Shown: piece by piece, positions 1-11,557 of the stretch
How positions within the stretch are numbered: the stretch's first letter is position 1
How the letters are laid out: every line of letters starts with the position of its first letter
Origin: Xylaria sp. FL1777
Taxonomy: Eukaryota; Ascomycota; Sordariomycetes; Xylariales; Xylariaceae
NCBI GenBank assembly: GCA_022578965.1
Contig: MU400537.1
Span: 186,001 to 250,000, forward strand
Reading direction: 5' to 3'
Length of the DNA: 64,000 bases
Translations under genes and position numbers: made by a program
Notes under the pieces: model-generated
The model's database searches: none
What the model saw: the letters and a program-made list of their open reading frames with translations, nothing else
What the model was told of the DNA's origin: nothing

Positions 1-97
1 CTGTTGTTGCTGTGTCTTGGCTTGGTGCTGACTTGATATCGCATTACAGGTTGAAGATCTAGAGAAGGTCGCACCCCAACTTCTGATGGACTTATGA
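1..97 (+). CDS. 3' terminal exon of a gene cut by the window edge
   Basis: Bases 1-49 look like the end of an intron: GCTGAC branch-like site followed by TTACAG. The putative last exon, 50-97, reads VEDLEKVAPQLLMDL and then TGA. Nothing in 15 residues identifies the protein. The phase of the upstream exon is unknown, so the frame is inferred only from the absence of earlier stops and the good acceptor. It could also be chance. Confidence 0.35.
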
Positions 98-2448
98 GGA
101 GCGAAATCCCGATTCACAGTCGCGACTATCATTCTACACGAACCTACGAATACCACGAGACGAACGTTGAGAAGCTTTTCAGAGTGCTATTATTACGCAG
201 ACCTCTGTGTAGCATACCATACCTCGTCCGCTCTACTTATATGAACACTCCTTGATTTTTATCGAGAAGAAGTACGCGCACGGCTAGTACTATCTGAAAT
301 CCAGAATGCTTCATCTGATCTCTGGATTTGGCTACTAGAGTAGCACCTAGGGCGGATCCGATCTACAATACAGTCTGATGCGCGAGGCACTTGAACCTTA
401 TACAGCAGCCTTGGCGTCGACAGCGGATTACTACTACAGTCAGGTAGTCGTCCGGCCAAATTTATGTATTTGCAAACGCAAGATGTAAATTGTACATGAA
501 CCGGATCTCCACGCTGTCATATGCTGTTGACCTCGCTATGACCATAGACTTGGCAACATCGCGTATTAACTGGGAAGCAGGCGGCCAAGAAGGTATCTGT
601 GTCCTTGGTCTGTTATTAGGTTATCGGACTGAGCTTAGTTGATTGTTCAATCAGCAGCAGGGTTGGAGCTCACAAGATCGCCGTCAAGTGTCAAATCCGC
701 CCACGAAGAGTCTTATGCCTGGTCTAAAGCTTTAAGGGAAGCAATCATACTATAGCCCCTCATAAGAAGCCCGCCATATAATAGGAGTTGCTAGGTAGTG
801 GGAGAATGATTTGAAGTTTGGCCTGTCAAACTATAGCTGTTAAGGAAGATAATGGCTATGAGAAGACTTGGGATGTTTACAGGCTTGTGATCGACTTGAA
901 ACAACGCCAGGTGTTTTAAGCGCCTTGCCACGGGCATTACGGAGTGCGAAACCTAAGTTAGGACGAATACCATCAGAAACCTGCAAACTATATTCGCCAG
1001 GGAGATCTCATATGATGTTTCTTGAAACATCTTCCTGAGTAGTAAAATTCTCTTGACAAGCTCGCTGTCCTTACGCAGCACTACGTAGCAATCTAGTGTG
1101 GACCTGCGCCGCACTTATCAGCCAAGGGGAGTACACTAAAGCGCCACGAGTGTCAACTTAGAGCCGCTTTACCGAAGCTGAATACTGCTTATACTTACTA
1201 GGTAGGTGGTACGCAGTATAGAAAGCTTGTCATCCAAATGAAATGGCGGAGATTGGACCGGTTAGCATCCCATTCGGTACCTACTACCAAGGAGCAGGGG
1301 TTTAGCTGGTTGGTTAAAGCTGTAGGTCTTCTATATTGCTCTGTATTAGTGAGAATTTGGGGTTACATGTGAAACTGGGCGGGTTTTGCATATGTCGCAA
1401 TAGGGGCTCTGCCGCTAATCTTGAAGCACTTCCGTGCCCCGAGGGGAACCCGGCCCCTGCAGAACCCCTGTGTCGGCTAACTCTCGAATTCTATTCGGCC
1501 AAGTCTCCGGACTTCCAACCCCTTGGGTCTACCACTACTTACCTATTAGACTTGACAGCAGCAGCAACAACAACAACCACACTTGGCAACGAAGCAATAA
1601 TAGTGAGAAAAAAAAAGCAGTTGGGATACACTGTTTACATGTCAATGACTGGATACTATATCAATACATTAAGTGAGTAAGTAGTAGTAGTAGGATGGAT
1701 TTTCTAACATGCAGAATAATAGCTCTGGCATGTTAGAAGGCTCAAACCCGAAGCAACATTGTCATGATGACTTCCATATCTGTACGCAGTATGCACCATG
1801 CAGCGTGCTAGCCAGGGCCGGGGCCGGGGCCCTCGCTTGACTGGACTCGAAATGATCCAGGCACTCCAATCAAAGGTCATTTCGGATGGCCAAATATCCC
1901 GGGTCGCATCGTCATGGGCTCTCTGCACTGCCACTTGCCACTTTGCTGGCTGCGAGGGACGCTTCTCAGGTGCACGGTTAGCGTACGCTATGCGTACAAC
2001 ACCTACCTAACTTACACTAAGTACGCTCGAGGTCGAAACGTGTTTCACGCATCTCCTCACACCTCATCTTACACCCTAGGCGGATCTCAGACGTGCGAGG
2101 CGATGGTACCGGTAGGCAATGGCACATCAGATGGCGATCCTTCATCTTGCCGACCCTTGGCGTCTCCAGGCCTTTTAAAGCCCGTCCCGCCCCTTGGTCG
2201 AGACCTTTCGTTTCTCTTCATCTTCACTTCACACCTTGTACCAAGTCCGTCTTTGGGGAATTTCCTTACCTCTCTTTCTCTCTTTCTTCTGCCATCTTAA
2301 TCTTCGTCAGGCTAGTCCTACCCAGCGCGAGTCGCTTTATTCCTATTAACGCTCTCTTGAATCCAACCAGCAACTGGGACGCTTGTTCGATTAGAACCGA
2401 CTCAACGAGATATTTTTACACACCTATCCAACAATTAAAAAAGAAAAT
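98..2448. other. Intergenic, no convincing gene
   Basis: No open frame here starts with ATG and has protein-like composition. The longest open stretch (1336-1680) starts at TTG and ends in a CAG/CAA run (about 1557-1580) and an A-run (about 1610). Also seen: a GTAGTAG microsatellite (about 1681-1693), a GGGGCC-type G/C run (about 1815-1830), and a strongly CT-rich 250 bp just upstream of the next gene, typical of fungal core promoters and 5' UTRs. Confidence 0.6.
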
Positions 2449-3154
2449 ATGCATTTCTCAACCGGTGTTGTCGCAACTGCCCTGATGGGCCTCGCTTCCG
2501 CCCAGACGGTTCACGTCGTGTCCGTCTCGTCGTCCAACAACAGTCTTGCCTTCTACCCAGACAACCTGAAGGCGAATGTTGGCGACATGGTCCAGTTCCA
2601 GTTCCTTGCTGGTAACCACAGTGTCGTGCAGTCCAACTTCGACAACCCTTGCACACCCATCCAGGCACACGTCGCCAACCAGACCGGCGTCTTCTCCGGC
2701 TACATGAACGTCGCCGCCAGCGCCGCCAGCGGCACGATCCCCGTGTACACCATGGAGGTGACGGCCGCCACTCCCCTCTGGATTTACTGCTCTCAGGGCA
2801 AGCACTGCCAAGCCGGCATGGTCTTGGTCGTGAACGAGAAGTATGTTGTGCCCTAGCCTTTCTCAGAGTGCATCATCAAGGGAATATGCTGAACTGACTT
2901 CATTACCTAGCACCGCTGCCAACGCCTCAAGATCTTTGGCTGCTTTCAAGGAGCTTGCTGCCCAGGCACCTCAGAACCTTGACCCCACGAAGATTTCCAC
3001 TGGCACTGGCGACAACTCCGGCTCTGTATCCGGCGGCACCACCAGCTCGATCCCAAGCGCCAGCGCCACTGCCGCACAAGGCCTCGGCTCTGCAGTTTCC
3101 GTGTCAGCCTGGACAGGACTGCTCAGCATCGCCGCTGCTCTTGCGCTATTGTAA
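2449..3154 (+). CDS. GPI-type secreted cupredoxin (extracellular serine-rich protein)
   Basis: Two exons, 2449-2840 and 2911-3154, give 211 residues; the 70-nt intron starts GTATGT and ends CTAG. Residues 1-18 form a signal peptide ending ASA. Residues 20-130 are a single cupredoxin (plastocyanin-like) fold with the expected type-1 copper ligands: His57, then Cys114, His119 and Met124 in the C-x4-H-x4-M arrangement of the last loop. After the intron comes a Ser/Gly/Thr-rich stalk, and the last 16 residues are hydrophobic, as in a GPI-anchor signal. It is therefore probably displayed on the plasma membrane or wall. The family is common in fungi, and its members bind copper or act as stress or surface proteins; the exact role is not known from sequence. 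The ATG lies just after an A-rich leader, and no earlier in-frame ATG exists. Confidence 0.88.
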
Positions 3155-3874
3155 AGCAACTGAAGTTCGGGATGGAATATGCGTGGCGTCTATCAATTGG
3201 GGACTTATATGTAGCCTACCCATTGACATCATGTCTGTAATAAAAGGCGCTTCATATACTACCAACGGGTCCAGCCTGTTCCCTTGGTACGCATGAAGAA
3301 AAGGGTCGCGCGGGTCCGGGAAGATCCAGCGATAATTAGGCTGTGTTTTTATATTTTCTCTGTCCGGGGGCATCATCTAGATCGAGTCAGTTCTATTTGC
3401 TTGGTGACAGGAAAAAGTGCTATATGGACGCCTTTAGATATCATGCGAAACTAGCCTCTGTTGGCTTCGCTCTTATAATATACCCATTGACGTAAATTTC
3501 TTGTTCTTTTGGACAATATGTGTCATGTTTAAAGTTGAGGTATTTTCTCCGGCTTTGTGTGATTAGTCGCAGAGGCTACTTGTAGGTTATGACGTGGAGT
3601 TGATAATCCCTTATCTAGATAGTCGACCTAAGTAAATGTCGAAAGAACTGATACATTCCAATGACACCCGGGAACCCAATTGGCTCTTACTCTTCTCCCT
3701 ACTGTATGTAAATGTGTATGAAAGATAAAATCTAATATTACCATGTATTTGGACATCAGTTAGAATAGTGAAAGTCCCAAGTTCCACATGCGTGACCATA
3801 CAATAGATCCAGTCTTACACGTGCTACGTATATATATAAACAGCTCAAAAATTCCATGCCACAACAAGCGAGAT
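3155..3874. other. Intergenic between convergent genes
   Basis: Shared 3' flank of the cupredoxin gene (+) and the MAPR gene (-). AT-rich, with no open frame of interest. AATAAA-like signals are possible around 3238, but I place no polyadenylation site with confidence. Confidence 0.5.
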
Positions 3875-4862
3875 CTATTTCTCAGGTACAGTCCTCTTCG
3901 TCCTGCCCCTAGCAGCAGACTTACACAGTGGCCGCCTGGGCTCGCTAGCGAGCCAGTTCTTCGGCCGCTTCAGGTACCCGACTTTCGTGTACTTGGGGCT
4001 GTTCTCGAAGAAGTTGACCCAGTGCAGCAGGCCCTCGTGGACGCGCTTCAGCGCCTCGGCGCGCTCCTTCTGCTTCAGCGCCGCCAGCTCCGCGGGGCTC
4101 CAGTGCGAGTCGACCTCCGGGTCGTCGAGCGGGAGATACATCTCCTCGACGCCTCGCATGTCCGCCGTCCGGTCCTCCGCGAAACACCCCGTCACGTAGC
4201 TCCGCGCCGCGTCCACCCCCGTGAAGTACCGGTACGAGCCCTCGGGGCCGTACGTCCGCCGGTTCGACGACACGTCGTAGATCGTGCCGTTGATGGCTAG
4301 GTACAGCGGCTTTGTCTCGTCCGTGCCGTCGTATGTGGCCAGCTCGGCCGGCGTGAGGTAGACTGGACCACGCTGTTTGGACTTCGTCAGCAATTCCGCA
4401 CTCACGATGCCCGGAACTCACACATGGCGTCTTCTAGAGCCAATTAAAGGGATTGGAAGTCAATATAATAGGGTAGATAAGCAAGGAACGCACCAGCTTC
4501 GCTTTCCACCAATCCGCCTGGAGGTATTTGGGCGGATGCTTCATCCCCCACGTGAAGGTCTCGCCGCCGGAAATCATGTAGCTGAGCGCGAACGATGCAA
4601 AGACCAGGAAGGATATCACGCGGAGGATGTCGATCCAGGGACTATATTCCTCGTCTTCCTCGTCGAGTTTCTGCTTCGGCGTCCGGTTCTTCCTCCGGAG
4701 CCGCTCGGCCTCGACCTCCTCCCGCTCTCGCTCGATCTCCTCGGCCTCGGACGTGTCGACCTCTTCGACCTGTGGCGGTGCCGGGTCCGCCGCCGCCGCC
4801 GCCGCGCTGGCTTTCGCCTTGCGTTGCCGCACGCCGTTACCTGGAGTCGTCGTCGTCGTCAT
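3875..4862 (-). CDS. Membrane-anchored cytochrome b5-like heme/steroid-binding (MAPR family) protein
   Basis: Two exons read on the minus strand, 4862-4494 and 4372-3875, with a 121-nt intron (GTGCGT...AACAG, branch GCTGAC), giving 288 residues. Residues 1-70 are low complexity: poly-Thr, poly-Ala, then an acidic/Arg-rich helix. One transmembrane segment follows at about 77-96 (LRVISFLVFASFALSYMI). The second exon holds the cytochrome-b5-like domain (about 126-190) with the MAPR hallmarks YLTPAELATYDGT, LAINGTIYDV and YGPEGSYRYFTG. This family (fungal Dap1, animal PGRMC1) binds heme and supports sterol-synthesising P450s at the ER. The long N-terminal extension fits the larger filamentous-fungal members, not yeast Dap1. 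The ATG at 4862 is chosen because it precedes the conserved anchor; the open frame continues upstream, but without good context. Confidence 0.85.
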
Positions 4863-6576
4863 TTTCTTCTGGATGGAAGAGTAGTCCCCGGCGTGGGGGT
4901 GATACGAGAGAGTGCGGTGTAAGAGTTTGGGAATGTCGGAGGAGGTAGGTAATCTGTACGGGGTGTCTTGGAGAGGACAAGTCAATTAAGCAAAGTAGAC
5001 AGAGATGTACAAAGACGCGGAAAGCAACAACTACAGTTTAGAAAATAAAAAGGCAAATGCAATATTAATGACAGCTAAACGAGTTTCAAGTATCAAGCAA
5101 CTTGCATAGGTGGCATCACGCTGTAAGTCCCTCCCTTTCCGAAAGCTTAGGTACAGAGAGCTCTAGAGCGGAAGTTGGAGCTTCCGCTGTTCCCCGTATG
5201 TGGAATAAATCTGCGAAGGTAAGTAGACTAATGCCCGAATAGTCAAATCGAGACTTGCTGATTGGTTGGGTCGGCAGCTAGTCCACCTAAGCAGGTTACT
5301 TAGTACTGGTAATGCGAATTTCGGACTAACCTGCGAGAATTGGGAAGTGAACGCATAAAGTAGACAATTATTCGAAGACTGGCAATTCTAAATCTAGGCA
5401 ACCAGATGAAAGAAGAGGTTTTGTTGATGAAATTCTGTAATAAGACTTTTTAAGTTGGATTGTAGGTGCCAGCTGGCTAGTGGATATTGGTGCTAGGATA
5501 TCCTATTGGCAACGCTTCACAAGCTCTATAAGTAAGGGAAAAGACAGCAGGTTAATTCCCTACGTAGAGAGCTCTATTTTGAAGACGATTTGCTATGATA
5601 CCACCTGGTGGCCCGACCCATCGCCGACATAAGGATTCTAGAAAGATTGGATTATGGAGGCTCATGGTTGGTTATTTATCGTGACGAGTTTTGACCCTGT
5701 TAGTGATTCGACGTTCATTGGTCTTTGTGCTCGAGCATCGTGGTAGGTTAATTGTTTAAACTAAAATCCTAAAGAGCAACACGATTCTAAAATCCACACC
5801 TTCACTAATACGATTCAATTCAACGTTACTTAAAATAGATTCAATAGACGGTAAACGTCAAGATAGGCTGTGACTTGCTTGGTTCTCACATTTCTTCTAG
5901 TAATATTGTCCTCACTTAAGAGACTACCAGCGGGGTTGAATTGGGACTTATACGAAGCTGCGCTTCATTTTCTTTTGCATTTTAGTTTATTTCGTTATGG
6001 ACGAGACTCTCCTCACGCACCTTGACTAGTAGTTCGCCGTTTTGCGAGGGTATCTGCGTGTCTATATCTCTTTCCTGTGCACCTTCACTCTGTCTTGAAC
6101 AAGCCTGCGATCCAGATGCTATAGGTTGATCTGTATGGGTATTACTCTGCAGTATTTTTTCAACCGTGTTCAGCGTTAGAATATTCTCCATTGCGTCTTC
6201 ATAAATTTAAATTCTAATTTACTTTTTCCATTTTCGATCATTGTTGGCTAACAGGATGGTATTTGAAGACCAGCATAATTCTAAGACGGCAATCCGATCC
6301 ACTAGACAGAAATTACTGGAGTAAAGCTGGCAGCTGTTTAACAGATGGTAATCAGTGCCAAGTTTAGGTAGTTTACCCACAGTACGTAGCTACACAGCAT
6401 TGAGCCCTAGCGCACCCACCACGGCTCCCCTTTCGCTTGCAAATCCAATTTACTTACACCTTCCCATGCCGAAGTGAAGCCGGCCAAAAACTTCTGTTCT
6501 GCATCTCAATATCGCGACACCTCCCCACCATTTCACTTCATTCTTCCACTTGCCAGCCATCCCGCCACTACCCAAC
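4863..6576. other. AT-rich intergenic region
   Basis: About 1.7 kb between divergent genes. It is clearly AT-richer than its flanks between about 5000 and 6400. One ATG-started 69-codon frame lies on the minus strand at 5982-6191, with no recognised domain, and many stops surround it in all frames. The last 150 bp before the ribosomal protein gene are CT-rich, as expected for a highly expressed fungal promoter. Confidence 0.5.
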
Positions 6577-7511
6577 ATGTCTGACAACGGCGAGATCGAG
6601 GTCGAGTCCAGCACCTACCAGGTCCTTCCCAAGGACGTCACTGCCGAGATTGGCAGCATTAAGCTGTTCAACCGATGTACGTTCCGCCGCATACAAAACC
6701 GAAGCCGATCTAGTAATGGAGAGAGTTGTGGCTGACTGAGATCAACAGGGAGCTATGAGGATGTTGAGATCCGTGACATCTCATTAACGTAAGTCGGCCA
6801 ATCGTCTGCAATCGAAACTTCCAATCAATTCAGAACCGTTAAGCATATTTTCGCGCCGATCATGGAAGCATCGTAATGGGAGGATGAAAAAGGCGAGGCG
6901 AAACGAGGAGAGGAACAAGAGCTAACGGGGGAACTACCGCAGCGACTACATCCAGATCAGATCCCCAGTCTACGTACCTCACTCTGCTGGCCGATATGCC
7001 GCAAAGCGATTCCGCAAGGCCAACTGCCCCATCATTGAGCGTCTAACCAACTCGCTCATGATGCACGGCCGCAACAACGGCAAGAAGCTTATGGCTGTCC
7101 GCATTGTTGCCCACGCTTTCGAGATCGTAAGGAGGCCCAGCATGCAGCACGAAATTTTTATGAATACGGTTGCGGATTCTAATTGTGTGGCAGATCCACC
7201 TTATGACCGACCAAAACCCTATCCAGATTGCCGTCGATGCTATTGTCAACTGCGGCCCCCGTGAAGACAGCACACGTATTGGTTCAGCTGGTACTGTCCG
7301 CCGACAAGCCGTCGATGTTTCCCCTCTGCGTCGTGTCAACCAGGCCATTGCTCTCCTGACCACCGGTGCCCGTGAGGCTTCTTTCCGCAACGTCAAGTCG
7401 ATTGCCGAATGCCTGGCTGAGGAGCTGATCAACGCTGCCAAGGGTAGCAGCAACTCGTACGCTATCAAGAAGAAGGACGAGTTGGAGCGTGTCGCCAAGA
7501 GCAACCGATAA
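6577..7511 (+). CDS. rps5: 40S ribosomal protein S5 (uS7)
   Basis: Four exons, 6577-6676, 6749-6788, 6943-7126 and 7194-7511, give 213 residues, the usual eukaryotic length. The protein is a small-subunit head component that contacts mRNA and tRNA near the exit site. Recognisable stretches include [21 protein letters not shown], split across the usual core, [20 protein letters not shown], and [20 protein letters not shown] followed by the C-terminal [20 protein letters not shown]. The second exon is only 40 nt. All introns are GT-AG (72, 154 and 67 nt). Intron clustering at the 5' end and biased codon use (many -C third positions) fit a ribosomal protein gene. Confidence 0.97.
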
Positions 7512-8007
7512 AGCAAGGTGGCGGTCTCTTTCTGGGTTTTCTTCGGCGTGGACGATCTGGGCATTTTACACTGTGCATTTGTGCGTTCTGGCTTAGGCGG
7601 GATGTGGTACTATGGCATGATAGTCACATAGAGCGTATCAATACAGCTCTGCCTGGGTGGGCAAAAAATGAACTGAAATTACGAACTTCAACGGCCTTGT
7701 CTATCGATCACGGTGGTTACGAATTAGTGAGCCGGCTGTGAAATATGGCAGTTGTCTAATGAATTCTACTGTAGGTTATCGGAGTCATAATTAGAGCAGA
7801 ACAACCCGTTATATCGTCACGAGGAATAGGCGCTCAGTATAGGCTGTTGCAATTTATTGTCCCGATTTATGAAGAAGCCTACAATAGAGGTGCAACGGTT
7901 CAGAGCTACATAGCTGGGTTGACGCGGCGATATCCACTTCAAGTGCGCGCCAGATTTAGTTACCTCTGCATATCGTACGTAGTGATTTCCCTTTTCCCTC
8001 TTGTCAG
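7512..8007. other. Intergenic between convergent genes
   Basis: Shared 3' flank of rps5 (+) and the GNAT gene (-). No feature seen apart from AT-rich 3' UTR-like sequence. Confidence 0.5.
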
Positions 8008-8961
8008 TCATATCTTGGGATCGGTGCCCTTAACCTCCAGTCGTTGAAACATGCCGACATGAGGGATGCCCTCCTCATAGAATCTTCCCATGGCCTTATC
8101 TACTTTGAAGCCCCAGCGTTGGTAAATCTTAATTACGGTCTCCTGGGCATGCACACAAATAAGCCCGTTCCATTTAGGAATTTCATCCGCGCTGCCGACT
8201 CTCATCGTGTCCATGCCTAACTCCTTGACACTCGGGTTGAAGTAGGTCGGGTTCTCCTGCAGCCACTGCTTCGCCGCATTCCAGAGCTGCACGGCGACGT
8301 GGTGGCCGCGGAACTCGGGTATCACCGCCATCCGTCCTAGCTTGACGTACGGTTCCTTGCCATTGTGGAAGTCCGTCTGCCGGTCCGCGCCAAACGGGAA
8401 GGGGTCAGACAGCCGGCGCTCGTCAACTACGCTTAAGGTACGGTGGCGTTGTGGTGCTGTCGCTGTGCCGTCGAAGTTGCCACCGGAAGAGTTATTTTCG
8501 CCTCCGGCTTTCTTGTCGCCGTTGTGAGTCCCATTGCTAGTCCCGTTGCCAGCCACGCAGCGGAAATCTTCAATTCGCTGCAGCACACCGCCTATGTACT
8601 GCGCGCCGTCAGGGGGATGGGGAGGGTGTGGGAAGGGCACGACGCGTAGCGTGGCGATGGGCATCGTTCTGGTCTCTGAGCGGCGCTGCCGGAGAACTCT
8701 GCCCGTCTCCGGGTCACGCTCCTCCGGTACCGTCGTCATCTTCACCGACGCGTACATCACCCAGTGGCAGGACCGGGCGTCGTCTGCGTCGTGCTCGTGC
8801 TCTAGGGGACAGCCCTGTTCCTTTACGAACACCGTCTCCCGCACGTTCATGGCATCTCTGTAAGCTACCGGGATGTGCGCCGGTTGCTTGTCGTGCGGTA
8901 GACGGGGGTTGTATCCGTCCAGCCTTGACGGCTCTAGATGTGTTATGAATGGTGTTCCCAT
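8008..8961 (-). CDS. GNAT-family N-acetyltransferase
   Basis: Single exon, 317 residues from the ATG at 8961 (MGTPFITHLEPSRLDG). The frame is open eight codons further upstream, but only to a TTG. The fold is a GCN5-related acetyltransferase: the N-terminal strand/helix with RDAMNVRETVFVKEQGCP (residues about 37-54) is typical of GNAT motif C, and the acetyl-CoA loop appears as VKLGRMAVIPEFRGHHVAVQL near residues 205-225 (R-G-H-H in place of the canonical R/QxxGxG/A). Between them lies a low-complexity Gly/Asn/Thr insert (about 120-160), probably a surface loop. The substrate cannot be told. This architecture is widespread in filamentous ascomycetes as an uncharacterised GNAT. Confidence 0.85.
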   Translation of the reverse strand: MGTPFITHLEPSRLDGYNPRLPHDKQPAHIPVAYRDAMNVRETVFVKEQGCPLEHEHDADDARSCHWVMYASVKMTTVPEERDPETGRVLRQRRSETRTMPIATLRVVPFPHPPHPPDGAQYIGGVLQRIEDFRCVAGNGTSNGTHNGDKKAGGENNSSGGNFDGTATAPQRHRTLSVVDERRLSDPFPFGADRQTDFHNGKEPYVKLGRMAVIPEFRGHHVAVQLWNAAKQWLQENPTYFNPSVKELGMDTMRVGSADEIPKWNGLICVHAQETVIKIYQRWGFKVDKAMGRFYEEGIPHVGMFQRLEVKGTDPKI

Positions 8962-9712
8962 GATGATTCCTCTGCTACTCCCCAACTCCGAGTGATACCT
9001 TTTACACCGTTTGAGGCTTGCTGTTGTGCTCGCCGCTTGACGGTTTGGCGTTGAGCTAGTCGTAATACCGGTAACTGGGGTGGCGATGTGGAATAAGACA
9101 CTTGGGATATGGATGGGATAGTAATAGGTAGAATAAGACGTTCTTGGATGAAGGAAATTGATGCCGGGAATAGATGCCTAGATCATTTGACACGGGTAAC
9201 AGCACTTCCCTTTTGTTGATACTGACTTTCGAGGCAAGAACACATGCTGTTACACACTCGCAGTGTATGTGGAGAGACTAGGCAGGAGATAGAGATATGT
9301 GACGTAGGTGCATTCGCAGATGCCTGAGTACTTATGTAAGAACGGTTGACAAGATGTAATGTTCGGGAAGAGATGATTTTGGTTAAAAGCGGAGGGGGTT
9401 GTTCCTGTTTATGTGCTTGTAAGAAAGGTAGATAGAGCGAAGAAGGTATTAAAGGCTAGTCATTATCTAGCACGGATCCGAACCCGGGATTGCACATGTC
9501 TTGGTACCGGCATAAGGCCCGGGACCCACTTTGGGGACTCCGGGTTGCGTAATTAGAGCAGGCACTCTTCGGACTTTATGTATAAGTTTCGGTCGTCGAA
9601 TAATTTCTGATCACTTTAACCTTTCTTATCAGTTCTTTAGCGTAGTATACACTCCGAAACACTAATGTAGCCACTTGGAACCCGAGATAAAGAAGCAAAC
9701 ATTATGCTAGGA
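8962..9712. other. Intergenic, no feature
   Basis: About 750 bp between two minus-strand genes. Promoter of the GNAT gene and 3' flank of the SDR gene. No ORF of note. A G/C-rich CCCGGG-containing patch at about 9470-9550 superficially resembles a tRNA T-arm but does not fold as one. Confidence 0.5.
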
Positions 9713-10707
9713 TCATTTCAACCCACCACTCAACAGAATAGACTGTCCTGTTAAGTAGCCCGTGCTGCATATCATCTTGACAACCCCAGCACATTCTTCT
9801 GGAGTCCCCAACCGACCTACTGGGATGTTTTTTACGTCACCCGGAGTTCCTTCGACAAATTTCGCATCCGGAATCATTCCCGTGTCCCCTATCATGGCAG
9901 GTGCCACTACAACACCAGGAGTTAGCCATCGTTATTTGAATTGTGATCTGCTAAAGTCTCGAAACCGTAGCAAGCTTCTAGAGAATTCTTCGGGTCCTAA
10001 AAAGGTACTTTCATACTCTAAAACTCGCCAAAGCAAGAAGAGAGTCAACACCAGGAATTACTCACCGTCGTTCACCGTGATGCCGGATTTCGCATGCTTA
10101 GTCGCTAAGTTTTTCATCATCCCTGACAAGCCAGCCTTCGAAGCAGCATAATGACACGCGTTGATCCCACCACCAATAGCGGCAATTGAGGACACGAAAA
10201 TGATGCGCCCCCACCCTTGAGCTTCCATGTGGGGGATGCTGAGCTTAGTTAAGACAAAGGACGCTCGTAGGTTGATGTTTATCGTGTGGTCGAATTCCTC
10301 AATGCTCACGTCTAGGATTCCGGGGAGGCGCTTTCCGTAGCCTGCGTTTGAGACAAGAATATCGGGACCATCTTGGCCATGATCTTTCTTTATGTCTTGG
10401 AATAGCTTTTCGAGCGCCGCGGAGTTGCCCGTATCAAGCTGATATGCAGTGACCTTCTGGTTTTCGCGGGTAGGTTTTGCAACCAACTCCTGTACTAGCT
10501 GTTCCACGATATCAAATTTGCTGTACCCGGTCAAAGCCAATGAGCTTCCTTCCGCCCAAAGAGTGCGAGCAACTGCTGCACCGATCCTGATATCGAGTCA
10601 GTACATGTTCCAGCAAAAAAAAACACTTTGGAGAATTCATCATACCCCCCAGAAGCACCTGTAATAAGTGCCAAGCGGCCTGAAATCCTATTATCAACAG
10701 GCGACAT
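9713..10707 (-). CDS. Short-chain dehydrogenase/reductase (3-oxoacyl-ACP reductase-like)
   Basis: Three exons on the minus strand, 10707-10646, 10586-10066 and 9906-9713, give 258 residues. Introns are 59 nt (GTATGA...TATCAG) and 159 nt (GTGAGT...TTGTAG). This is a classical SDR: cofactor loop TGASGGIG (residues 17-24, re-formed exactly across intron 1), NAG motif at 101-103, catalytic Ser154, Tyr167 and Lys171 (YAASK), and a C-terminal VNDVAPAMIGDTGM segment re-formed across intron 2 that closes over the substrate. It ends LTGQSILLSGGLK, as FabG-like enzymes do. NAD(P)(H)-dependent oxidoreductase of unknown substrate; close relatives are annotated as 3-ketoacyl-ACP or sugar/alcohol reductases. 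It is probably cytosolic, as no targeting signal is seen. Confidence 0.9.
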
Positions 10708-11557
10708 GGTAATGGCAGTGAACGTAAAAGTATGAGTTTGGTAGCACTCTCTGTTTTTATGTCTAAGTGAGGGGTGTAGGTATTTACGTAGGATACAATA
10801 GTGAATATTTAGCTTCGGGAGTGCTTTACCGAAGTAGCGACTCATAACTAATACCTACCCCTCATTTAGTCTTATAATAAGGCTTCCTTAGATAACTAAC
10901 TATAAGTTAAATTACCTAAGCAGAAGTTGCTAGATCTCCATGTTTCTCTTTCTCTCAGCTAAACCCTCAATATATGAGAAGCGCTGCCAACGGGAGGCAC
11001 ACTGTAGATAGGATGTATTTGAGGGGTGAAGATACAGCATGGAGACCCCACATCCAGGTACCTACGGATTCAGGGCTTATAGTGAGATTAACTACCCGCT
11101 ATGCCTGTTTTGGAATGACACAGCTGCAGAGGACCAATCAGGTCTGCATTGGTGGCTTCAGTGGGAAATCCTTGCTTTAGGGTGGGATTTTTAGTAACAC
11201 GTCATTCGTTTGTGTCAATTGAAGAGAAAGTGTCCTGAAGACAATGCTGGAAGCAGCTTCTGGGCCACCGCTGTTGGGACTATGATAAGTATTTTTAGTT
11301 GTGGCCAGATTATAAGTATCATATAGTCCATTGGGCTTCGAGCGTCCGCCTATACAAAGCCCTCAATTGCGCTTATTGCGGTGTTATCTGCCCTTTACCC
11401 GTCCTGCCTTCACTTGACTTGCTCGCACAACAAAGGTTCCCTCTCAGCTCCGACATATCTCAACATCTGCCCTCACAAACGCTGCTGCTGGGTTTCTGTT
11501 ACTATCCTTGCGTAGGCGAGCCTCGCGCCGAACTCGCTCCTCCCACCATTGCCCATC
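10708..11557. other. Divergent promoter region
   Basis: About 850 bp between the SDR (-) and LHS1 (+). The 150 bp upstream of the LHS1 ATG are pyrimidine-rich. No convincing unfolded-protein-response element was identified by eye. Confidence 0.45.

Noticed and set aside
1336..1680. Open frame with Thr/Gln-like repeat
   Set aside because: Starts at TTG, ends in simple CAG/CAA and A-runs, and has no domain or splice signals.
3788..4300. Long plus-strand frame opposite the MAPR gene
   Set aside because: Arg/Leu/Pro-rich antisense shadow of a GC-rich exon whose minus-strand reading has a clear cytochrome-b5-like domain.
9470..9550. tRNA-like GGATCCGAACCCGGG sequence
   Set aside because: The T-arm-like words do not form a 5-bp stem and no acceptor or anticodon stem pairs; part of it is a simple CGGATCCG palindrome.
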